This document shows positions 1 to 5,765 of a stretch of DNA of 8,328 nt, piece by piece. Source of the stretch: Candidatus Zixiibacteriota bacterium (GTDB lineage Bacteria > Zixibacteria > MSB-5A5 > GN15 > JAAZOE01). The stretch spans positions 1 through 8,328 of the forward strand of contig JAAZOE010000175.1 in NCBI GenBank assembly GCA_012797915.1, read 5' to 3'. The notes under the pieces are model-generated. The model did not search any database, was not told where the DNA came from, and saw only the letters and a list, made by a program, of their open reading frames with translations. Every line of letters begins with the position of its first letter. Positions within the stretch are counted from its first letter, which is position 1. Made by a program: the position numbers and the translations under genes.

Positions 1-479
1 CGGGAGCCGCCGGTAAAGACACCCGCGGCATCCTGCGGGTACACCAGTTCGACAAGGTCGAAATGGTCAAAATCGTCACTCCGGAGACGTCGTACGATGA
101 ACTTGAATCGCTGGTGGCGCAGGCCGAGGGGGTCCTGCAACTTCTGAATCTCCCGTACCGGGTCCGGATGCTGGCCACCGGCGACCTGTCATTCGCCGCG
201 GCCAAATGTTATGACCTCGAACTCTGGACTGCCGGGGTGGATAAATACCTCGAAGTGTCCTCGGTTTCCAATTTCGAGGATTTTCAGGCTCGTCGGATGA
301 ACTGCCGGTACCGCGGTGACGATGGCAAGATGCATTTCCCGCATACCCTGAACGGCTCGGGGCTGGCCCTGCCGCGTCTGGTTATCGCCCTGATGGAAAA
401 CTGCCAGACCCGCTCCGGCGAGATCATCATTCCGGAAGTCCTCCGGCCGTATCTGGGCGGACGGGAGAGGATAGCGTAG
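1..479 (+). CDS. serS: Seryl-tRNA synthetase, C-terminal part (5' end outside the window)
   Basis: SerRS is the cytoplasmic class II aminoacyl-tRNA synthetase that activates serine with ATP and loads it onto tRNA-Ser (and tRNA-Sec where present). Reading from base 3 gives about 158 residues up to the TAG at 477-479, roughly the last third of a protein normally about 420-430 aa. Visible landmarks are the end of motif 2 with the strongly conserved RVHQFDKVEMV stretch (about bases 36-68), the LLNLPYRV and ATGDLSFAAAKCYDLE(L/V)W region, the SNFEDFQARRMN(C)RYR stretch, and motif 3 (HTLNGSGLALPRLVIALMEN) holding the class II arginine. The C-terminus EVLRPYLGG matches the usual SerRS ending. The ATG at 63 is an internal methionine, not the start. 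Only 5 nt separate its stop from the next gene, so they are probably co-transcribed. Identification is very secure; the truncation is due only to the window edge. Confidence 0.97.
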   Translation, partial: GAAGKDTRGILRVHQFDKVEMVKIVTPETSYDELESLVAQAEGVLQLLNLPYRVRMLATGDLSFAAAKCYDLELWTAGVDKYLEVSSVSNFEDFQARRMNCRYRGDDGKMHFPHTLNGSGLALPRLVIALMENCQTRSGEIIIPEVLRPYLGGRERIA

Positions 480-484
480 GAACC

Positions 485-1711
485 ATGGCGCCGCGCGGGA
501 ATAAATACCTGCTGTCGCTGTCCGAACGGTTTTCCACCGTCTTTAAAGGATTCCTGCTGTTCGGCGTCTGCGCCATCGGCGCGGTCTTCGTCTACTACAC
601 CACCGACATCGTCAGTGAACTGCAGAGCAACGAGGCCAAGGTGGCCCAAACCTACACCAAGATCTGGCAGCTGGTCGCCTCCGACAGCACCAGCGGCCCG
701 GTCACCTCGGTCCTGTTCGATGAAATCATCCTCAAGTCGAACTTCCCGATCGTCGTGACCGATACCGCCGGTCAGCCGCTGTTCTGGAAAGAGCTGTCCG
801 GCATCCCGGAAAAGGCGGCTGATCCCAAATCGCTGGAACGGGTCCGAAAACGGGTGGAGTCGATGAAGGCTCGCAAGGGAGAAATCCCCATCTATGTCGA
901 TTCGGTGGCCATCTACAAGCTCTACTATGATGATACCCCGCTGGTCGGCAAACTACGGTTGATTCCTATCGTGGAAATGGGCATGGTCGCCGGGTTCATT
1001 CTCCTGGCCCTGGTCGGTTTTCAGTACATCCGTCGCAGCGAACAACGGACCATCTGGGTCGGTATGGCCAAGGAAACCGCCCACCAGCTCGGCACCCCGA
1101 TTTCCTCGCTGTTGGGATGGCTCAACCTGCTGAAAACCGGCGAGGGGAGCGATTCTTTTTCTCCCCCGGAAATCTACGAACATATCGAAACCGACCTGGC
1201 CCGCTTGGAGACGGTGGCCAACCGCTTCGGCAAAATCGGTTCTCTGCCCAAACTGGAACGGGAAGATCTCAACCGCCTTACCGGTGAAGTGGTCGACTAT
1301 TTCCGGAAACGGTTGCCGCACCAGGGGGGTGGGGTCCAAATCGACTTCCTTCCCGGCGAACTTCCCGCCGTCGATTTGGACCGGGAATTGTACAACTGGG
1401 TGGTGGAGAACCTGCTGAAAAACAGCCTTGAGGCGGTCGATTCCCGCGAGGGGAAAATCGTCGTGCGAACCTATACCCTCTCCGGTGACAAACGGGTCAT
1501 CGTCGAGGTGGCCGACAACGGACGGGGTATCTCCCGCGGCGACGCCCGACGGGTCTTCCGTCCGGGTTTCACCACCAAGCGGCGCGGCTGGGGGCTGGGC
1601 TTGTCGCTGGCCCGGCGCATCATCAAGGAATACCATAAGGGAAACATCTATCTGGCCGCCAGCGAACCGGGTAAAGGAGCGACCTTCGTCATCCAGTTGC
1701 CCGCCGCCTGA
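485..1711 (+). CDS. Membrane sensor histidine kinase, probable partner of the adjacent PorX-like regulator
   Basis: A 408-aa sensor kinase that should autophosphorylate on histidine and pass the phosphate to a response regulator. Two membrane segments are visible (about residues 18-38 and 164-182), flanking a periplasmic sensor of about 125 residues (39-163) with a 'FPIVVTDTAGQPLFW' stretch like the N-terminal sensor of many FCB-group kinases. There is no recognisable HAMP domain: the second helix leads almost directly into the H-box AKETAHQLGTP, with H200 as phospho-acceptor. The ATPase domain has an N-box with N309 and N313 (VVENLLKNSLEAV), G1 DNGRG at 344-348, an F-box FRPGFTTK at 358-365 and G2 GWGLGLSLA at 368-376, so it looks catalytically complete. 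The H-box sequence is of the type common in Bacteroidetes and relatives. The ATG at 485 lies 5 nt after serS; purine-rich GGGAGAGG (463-470) and AGGA (478-481) precede it. A PorY-like role is inferred from the next gene; PorY orthology is not proven. Confidence 0.9.
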   Translation: MAPRGNKYLLSLSERFSTVFKGFLLFGVCAIGAVFVYYTTDIVSELQSNEAKVAQTYTKIWQLVASDSTSGPVTSVLFDEIILKSNFPIVVTDTAGQPLFWKELSGIPEKAADPKSLERVRKRVESMKARKGEIPIYVDSVAIYKLYYDDTPLVGKLRLIPIVEMGMVAGFILLALVGFQYIRRSEQRTIWVGMAKETAHQLGTPISSLLGWLNLLKTGEGSDSFSPPEIYEHIETDLARLETVANRFGKIGSLPKLEREDLNRLTGEVVDYFRKRLPHQGGGVQIDFLPGELPAVDLDRELYNWVVENLLKNSLEAVDSREGKIVVRTYTLSGDKRVIVEVADNGRGISRGDARRVFRPGFTTKRRGWGLGLSLARRIIKEYHKGNIYLAASEPGKGATFVIQLPAA

Positions 1712-1756
1712 CGCCCGGTCATCGGACTTTTAACGGAAGGGGTCGAACCACACCCT
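1712..1756 (+). other. Longest intergenic gap (45 nt) between kinase and PorX-like regulator
   Basis: This is the only spacer longer than 15 nt in the window. It holds a GGAAGGGG tract (1735-1742), the likely but distant ribosome binding site of the regulator. I see no convincing hairpin with a T-run and no clear -10/-35 pair, so there is no visible reason to split kinase and regulator into separate transcripts. Confidence 0.5.
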
Positions 1757-3319
1757 ATGAAAGACCATCGCATCCTATGGGTCGATGACGAAATCGACAT
1801 GCTGCAGGCGCATATCGCCTTTCTCGAAAGCAAGGGCATCTCGGTCACGCCCTGCGGCTCCGGCGATGACGCCGTCGAACTGGTAACCAAGGAGGATTTC
1901 GACCTGGTGCTGCTCGATGAGATGATGCCGGGCAAGGACGGCCTGGCCACGCTGGCCGAAATCAAGGACCAGCGGCCGCATCTGCCGATTGTCATGGTCA
2001 CCAAATCCGAAGAAGAGACCCTGATGGAGGACGCCCTCGGGCGGAAAATCGACGATTACCTGACAAAGCCGGTCAACCCCTCACAGGTACTGATGGCCGT
2101 CAAGAAACTGGTGCAGAAGAAATCGATCATGGCGGGCAAACTCGGCCAGCGGTACATCACCGACATCAACCGGATCAATACCCAGTTGACCGAAAGCGGC
2201 AACTGGAAAAACTGGGCCCAGGCCTATCGGGCCCTGTGCGAATGGGACATGGAACTGGACCGGTATCCCGATGAGGGCCTGTCCGAAATTCATCGCGGTA
2301 CCCGCAAGGAATGGAACGGCCGCTTCTCCCGGTATTACGAACAAAACTACGAAAAATGGCTGGCCGGCGGACCGAACCAGCGACCGCCGCTGTCGGTGGA
2401 TGTCGTCGACCGTCTGGTCGCCCCCCGCCTCAAGGCCGGCGAACAGGTTGTCTTCGTTATCATCGACTGCATGCGCATGGACCTGTGGATGAAAATCGAA
2501 CCGCTTCTGGCCGACCTGTTCCATATCGATCACGAATACTTCTTCTCCATCCTTCCCTCGGCCACGCCGTTCGCCCGCAACGCCATGTTTTCCGGCCTTT
2601 TCCCGGTCGATATCGCCAAATTGTATCCCGATGACTGGAAAGCGTACCCCGACGACGAAGTCTCGCGCAACCGGCGCGAGGGAGAACTACTGGAGCGCCA
2701 ACTGGCTGTCAAGGGGGTTCAACCCAAAGGTGGCGTCAAATACATTAAAATCCTCAACGAACAGGAGGCCGGGGACCTGACCGCGCGGACGGAAAACTTC
2801 CTCGCCTCCCAAATTGTCGCCGTCGTCATCAACTTCGTCGATGTCCTTACCCATGGCCGCTCCAACAACGTTCTCCTTAAAGAAATGGTCCCCGATGAGG
2901 CCGCCTTTCGGGCCCTGATGCAGACCTGGTTCGAACATTCCTCCCTGTACGACACCCTGAAGATGCTGGCCCGCAAAAAAGCCACCGTCATCGTCACCTC
3001 CGACCACGGTTCCACCCTCTGCTCCCGGGGCACCGTCGCCCACGGCAAACGGGACACCTCCACCAATCTGCGGTACAAGTACGGCGACAATCTCAACTGC
3101 AATCCCAAGGAAGCCCTGCTGGTCAAGAACCCGGAACGGTTCCGCCTGCCGACCTTCTCGCTGGCCACCACCTATATCATCGCCCGCGACGATTATTATT
3201 TTGTTTACCCCAATCGGTACAACGAATACCTGAAGCAGTTCCAGAACAGCTTCCAGCACGGCGGCATCTCCATGGATGAAATCATCCTGCCGATGGCCGT
3301 CATGAAGCCGAAGGGGTAG
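1757..3319 (+). CDS. porX: PorX-like response regulator with C-terminal PglZ (alkaline-phosphatase superfamily) domain
   Basis: A 520-aa cytoplasmic two-domain regulator, close to the roughly 515-525 aa usual for PorX. Residues 1-120 are a receiver domain: acidic D10/D11, phospho-acceptor D54 (LVLLDEMMPG), T82 and K104 (DDYLTKP). A helical linker rich in W and Y (about 130-205) follows. From about 230 the PglZ domain shows a full set of alkaline-phosphatase-type metal ligands: D237 (VIIDCMRMD), probable nucleophile T270 (PSATPFAR), D362 and H366 (NFVDVLTHGR), D416 and H417 (VTSDHGS), H429 (VAHGKR). In Bacteroidetes, PorX regulates type IX secretion genes and its PglZ domain is a zinc-dependent phosphodiesterase acting on oligonucleotides; that is family knowledge. 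The gene follows its probable kinase after 45 nt, with a GGAAGGGG tract (1735-1742) 14 nt ahead of the ATG, rather far for a Shine-Dalgarno, but no better in-frame start is visible. PglZ alone also occurs in BREX defence, but the receiver fusion argues against that role. Confidence 0.92.
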   Translation: MKDHRILWVDDEIDMLQAHIAFLESKGISVTPCGSGDDAVELVTKEDFDLVLLDEMMPGKDGLATLAEIKDQRPHLPIVMVTKSEEETLMEDALGRKIDDYLTKPVNPSQVLMAVKKLVQKKSIMAGKLGQRYITDINRINTQLTESGNWKNWAQAYRALCEWDMELDRYPDEGLSEIHRGTRKEWNGRFSRYYEQNYEKWLAGGPNQRPPLSVDVVDRLVAPRLKAGEQVVFVIIDCMRMDLWMKIEPLLADLFHIDHEYFFSILPSATPFARNAMFSGLFPVDIAKLYPDDWKAYPDDEVSRNRREGELLERQLAVKGVQPKGGVKYIKILNEQEAGDLTARTENFLASQIVAVVINFVDVLTHGRSNNVLLKEMVPDEAAFRALMQTWFEHSSLYDTLKMLARKKATVIVTSDHGSTLCSRGTVAHGKRDTSTNLRYKYGDNLNCNPKEALLVKNPERFRLPTFSLATTYIIARDDYYFVYPNRYNEYLKQFQNSFQHGGISMDEIILPMAVMKPKG

Positions 3320-3326
3320 GTTCTCG

Positions 3327-3770
3327 ATGGACGATCTCCCGCTGGATGCTCCCCTTCTCAGCCGGTCACTCGATGAGACCGACCGCCTGGCGGCGCGGTT
3401 CTACCGGATGATCCGGCCGGATGCCGTCGTAGCCCTGGTCGGCCCGCTGGGGGCCGGAAAAACCAGCTTCGTCCGGGGTGTAGCCAAGGCCGCCGGGATC
3501 GATCCCGACAATGTCGGCTCACCGTCCTTTACCCTGATCAACGAATACCCCGGCGGGGAAACTCCCCTCTTCCACTTCGACCTGTACCGCCTGAAATCCC
3601 CGACCGAATTCGCCGCCATCGGGGGAGACGATTACCTCAACCGGTCCGGGATCGTCCTGATCGAATGGGCCGAGAACGGCGAAGGGTATATTCCCGACAA
3701 ACGATTCGACGTCCGCTTCGAGATTATGGACGAACGGACCCGTCGCCTGACCTTCTCCCGGAGGCAGTGA
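3327..3770 (+). CDS. tsaE: tRNA threonylcarbamoyladenosine (t6A) biosynthesis ATPase TsaE
   Basis: TsaE (YjeE family) is the small ATPase that works with TsaB and TsaD to transfer threonylcarbamoyl onto A37 of ANN-decoding tRNAs. The 147-aa product has the family's normal length and motifs: Walker A GPLGAGKT at residues 39-46 (K45, T46), the SPSFTLINEY switch-like segment (65-74), HFDLYR (83-88) and the IEWAE motif (112-116) with the conserved E113-W114 pair. The SRSLDETDRLA N-terminus (12-22) corresponds to the usual 'S.setE.t..LA' start of the domain. It begins 7 nt after the PorX-like gene, with a purine-rich AAGGGGTAGG (3311-3320) at good spacing, and its TGA shares one base with the tsaB ATG, so it should be translationally coupled to the next t6A gene. 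Confidence 0.97.
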   Translation: MDDLPLDAPLLSRSLDETDRLAARFYRMIRPDAVVALVGPLGAGKTSFVRGVAKAAGIDPDNVGSPSFTLINEYPGGETPLFHFDLYRLKSPTEFAAIGGDDYLNRSGIVLIEWAENGEGYIPDKRFDVRFEIMDERTRRLTFSRRQ

Positions 3771-4429
3771 TGCTGGTACTTGGAATCGACAGCTCCACCG
3801 ACAAACTTGCCGTCGGCCTGGCCGATACTGAAACGGTCATCGCCGAAAAGATGGTGACCTCGGCCTTCGAACATGCCTCCCACATCATCGCCCTGATCGA
3901 TTCCCTGCTGATGGAGTCTTCGCAGGCCAAAACCGACCTGACCGGTATCGCCGTGGCTATCGGGCCGGGATCGTTCACCGGCTTGCGGATCGGCCTGGCC
4001 GTGGCCAAGGGATTGTGCGTTTCGCTCGGCCTGCCGCTCATCGGCTTGTCCACTTTCGAGGTCATCGCCCATCGCCTGCGCGGCCGCTTCCCGGAATATT
4101 TTCTTGGGGCCTCGGCCCGAAGAGGAGAGTATTACCTATGCCGCGTCAAATCAAATATCATTCTACGCGACCATATCGTTGTAATCGCCGAGGAGGGACT
4201 GCCCGAAATCATCGGTTCCGCTCCTGCCGGACTTATCGGCCGGGAACCATCCGGCCTCTGGGGTTCGATCGCACACCCGATTCCGCCCGGCGACCTCGCC
4301 GTCTCCGGCGGCGATCTGGCTCGGCTCGGCGCCCGTTGGCTGGCCGATAGCCGTCGTGATGACCCGGCCACCCTGGAGCCTTTATATATCGCCCCATCAC
4401 AGGCGGAGAGACGCTTTGGCCAAAAGTAA
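3770..4429 (+). CDS. tsaB: t6A biosynthesis protein TsaB (YeaZ family)
   Basis: TsaB is the catalytically inactive ASKHA-fold partner that dimerises with TsaD and recruits TsaE for t6A synthesis. With the ATG at 3770 the product is 219 aa, normal for the family. It opens with the expected LGIDSSTDKLAVGL phosphate-loop-like segment (residues 4-17), has H35 and H38 in the EHASHI segment, and carries the family signature GPGSFTGLRIG at 65-75, followed by AKGL and GLSTFEVIA. The later conserved DARRGE segment reads ASARRGEYY, with serine where aspartate is common. The start is fixed by the TGATG junction with tsaE and by GGAGG at 3760-3764, five bases upstream; the longer in-frame opening from 3665 would lie inside tsaE and adds residues with no family similarity. 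The 3' end overlaps rimI by 14 nt. TsaC and TsaD, also needed for t6A, are not in the window. Confidence 0.96.
   Translation: MLVLGIDSSTDKLAVGLADTETVIAEKMVTSAFEHASHIIALIDSLLMESSQAKTDLTGIAVAIGPGSFTGLRIGLAVAKGLCVSLGLPLIGLSTFEVIAHRLRGRFPEYFLGASARRGEYYLCRVKSNIILRDHIVVIAEEGLPEIIGSAPAGLIGREPSGLWGSIAHPIPPGDLAVSGGDLARLGARWLADSRRDDPATLEPLYIAPSQAERRFGQK
4401..4418 (+). promoter_or_regulatory. Ribosome binding site and TTG start deciding the rimI N-terminus
   Basis: A purine-rich stretch (AGGCGGAGAG, 4401-4410, core GGAG at 4405-4408) lies seven bases before an in-frame TTG at 4416-4418. Starting here gives an N-terminus in which the first strand 'IIRPMTADDLETV' follows after six residues, as in most RimI proteins. 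The upstream ATGs at 4356/4359 add a basic stretch unlike the family and have no comparable site. An ATG at 4446 would remove the first strand of the GNAT fold. Confidence 0.7.
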
Positions 4430-4883
4430 ACCGATCATCCGCCCGATGACGGCCGATGACCTCGAAACAGTCGTGATCTTGGAAAAGGAGCTCTTTTCAG
4501 ACCCTTGGCCGATGTCGGCTTTTATGGATGACCTTGCCTCCGATTACAGCCATCCCTTTGTAGTTCAAATAGATAAAGAAATTGCCGGGTATGCGATACT
4601 CTGGATTGGGGTCGACGAAGGGCATCTGACCAATATCGCCGTAGCCAAAAAATACCAGCGGAAATCTATTGCCAAACGGTTGCTGTCATATATCTTACGA
4701 TTTGCAGCCGAGTCGGGGCTGACGCAGATGATCTTGGAGGTGCGTCCGTCCAACACCCCGGCCATTTTTTTATATGAATCGTTCGGTTTCGCTCGGCTTG
4801 GGGTGCGCAAGCGGTATTACAAAAACCCCGTCGAGGACTGCCTGGTCATGAAGAAGGAGATCACCGGCGTTAACCTGAAATAG
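4416..4883 (+). CDS. rimI: Ribosomal protein bS18-type alanine N-acetyltransferase (RimI, GNAT family)
   Basis: RimI transfers acetyl from acetyl-CoA to the N-terminal alanine of ribosomal protein bS18. From the TTG at 4416 it is 155 aa, typical of the family. The GNAT fold is clear: IRPMTADDLETV (8-19), DPWPMSAF (29-36, matching the RimI 'PWS...F' segment), HLTNIAVAKKYQ (70-81), LEVRPSNTPAIFLYESFGF (107-125) and RKRYYKN...EDCLVMKKE (131-148). E121 and Y135 align with the residues proposed as catalytic in the E. coli enzyme (E103, Y115). The acetyl-CoA pyrophosphate loop, usually Q/RxxGxG/A, reads QRKSIA (81-86), so the first glycine is S84. Base composition is lower in GC than the neighbours: 26 of 60 bases in 4561-4620, against 42 of 60 in 5341-5400 of accD. 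It overlaps tsaB by 14 nt; tsaB-rimI adjacency is common in bacteria. The family call is firm; strict RimI specificity is likely but not proven. Confidence 0.9.
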   Translation: MAKSKPIIRPMTADDLETVVILEKELFSDPWPMSAFMDDLASDYSHPFVVQIDKEIAGYAILWIGVDEGHLTNIAVAKKYQRKSIAKRLLSYILRFAAESGLTQMILEVRPSNTPAIFLYESFGFARLGVRKRYYKNPVEDCLVMKKEITGVNLK

Positions 4884-4895
4884 CCGCAGGACACC

Positions 4896-5750
4896 ATGGA
4901 TTGGTTTCGAAAAACAAAAGACGGCCTGGTCAGTCAGGAACGAAAGGAAATCCCGGACGGCCTCTGGACCAAATGCCAGGGATGCGGCGAGGTGATCTAT
5001 TCACGGACGCTGGAAGAATCGAACTGGGTCTGTCCCTCCTGCAACTACCATTTCCGCATTAACTCCCGCATGCTCATCGAGTTGCTGTTGGACGAGGGGA
5101 AACTCGAGGAATTCGACACGACCCTGACTTCCCGCGACCCTTTGAATTTTCGCGACTCCAAGAAATACACCGACCGAATCGTCGCCTCGCAGGCTTCCAC
5201 CGGCCTGAAAGACGCCGTCATCTGCGGCCTCGGCGCGGTCGAGGCCATTCCGGTGTCGATCTCGATCATGGATTTTACCTTCATGGGCGGGTCCATGGGT
5301 TCGGTTGTGGGTGAGAAAGTCAGCCGCTCGATTGAACGGGCCAGCGATCGCGAGATCCCCCTGGTCATCGTCTCCTGTTCCGGCGGGGCGCGGATGCAGG
5401 AGGGGATCCTGTCGTTGATGCAGATGGCCAAGACCTCGGCGCTTCTGGCCGTGCTGGCCCGCAAGCGGCTGCCCTTCATCTCGGTGCTCATCAACCCGAC
5501 CACTGCTGGCGTGATGGCCTCCTATGCTTCCTTGGGTGATGTCATCATCGCCGAGCCGAAGGCGCTTCTGGGGTTTGCCGGTCCGCGGGTCATCCAGCAG
5601 ACCATCGGCCAGGAACTGCCGGAAGGATTTCAATCGTCCGAGTTTTTCCTCGAACACGGTTTTTTGGACATCATCTCCGAACGCAAGGATTTGCGCCGCA
5701 CCCTCAGTCTCTGCCTGCAGTACACCTACCGCCCGCGCAAACCGGCGTAA
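4896..5750 (+). CDS. accD: Acetyl-CoA carboxylase carboxyltransferase subunit beta
   Basis: AccD pairs with AccA to form the carboxyltransferase that moves CO2 from carboxybiotin to acetyl-CoA, giving malonyl-CoA, the first committed step of fatty-acid synthesis. The product is 284 aa, the usual bacterial size. A four-cysteine zinc ribbon is complete: C27, C30, C46 and C49, with the conserved WTKCQGCGEVIY context. The crotonase-like core follows: DFTFMGGSMGSVVGEK (126-141), SCSGGARMQEG (160-170), then NPTTAGVMASYASLGD and AEPKALLGFAGPRVIQQT. The segment normally written PTTGGVTAS carries alanine for the second-position glycine and methionine for threonine, a small departure. It begins 12 nt after rimI with AGGA at 4888-4891. 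AccA and the biotin subunits are not in this window. Confidence 0.97.
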   Translation: MDWFRKTKDGLVSQERKEIPDGLWTKCQGCGEVIYSRTLEESNWVCPSCNYHFRINSRMLIELLLDEGKLEEFDTTLTSRDPLNFRDSKKYTDRIVASQASTGLKDAVICGLGAVEAIPVSISIMDFTFMGGSMGSVVGEKVSRSIERASDREIPLVIVSCSGGARMQEGILSLMQMAKTSALLAVLARKRLPFISVLINPTTAGVMASYASLGDVIIAEPKALLGFAGPRVIQQTIGQELPEGFQSSEFFLEHGFLDIISERKDLRRTLSLCLQYTYRPRKPA

Positions 5751-5765
5751 CGGCGCCGTCGACCT

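Noticed and set aside
953..1636. 227-aa minus-strand open frame inside the membrane kinase
   Set aside because: Shadow of the kinase gene; no motifs, and the sense frame has intact H, N, G1, F and G2 boxes.
1757..3319. PglZ domain as part of a BREX phage-defence system
   Set aside because: No BrxC, PglX, BrxL or other BREX neighbours, and fusion to an intact receiver domain with PorX length and layout fits the PorX family instead.
3665..3769. Longer tsaB with 35 extra N-terminal residues
   Set aside because: The extension lies within tsaE in another frame, is not TsaB-like, and the ATG at 3770 has GGAGG at good spacing and gives the family's normal N-terminus.
4356..4415. Longer rimI starting at the ATG of 4356
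   Set aside because: Adds 20 residues unlike any GNAT start and deepens the overlap with tsaB; the TTG at 4416 has the better ribosome binding site.
5746..5765. Short GC-rich palindrome CGGCGCCG between accD and folC as a terminator
   Set aside because: Only 8 bases, no loop and no T-run; the folC gene begins immediately after.
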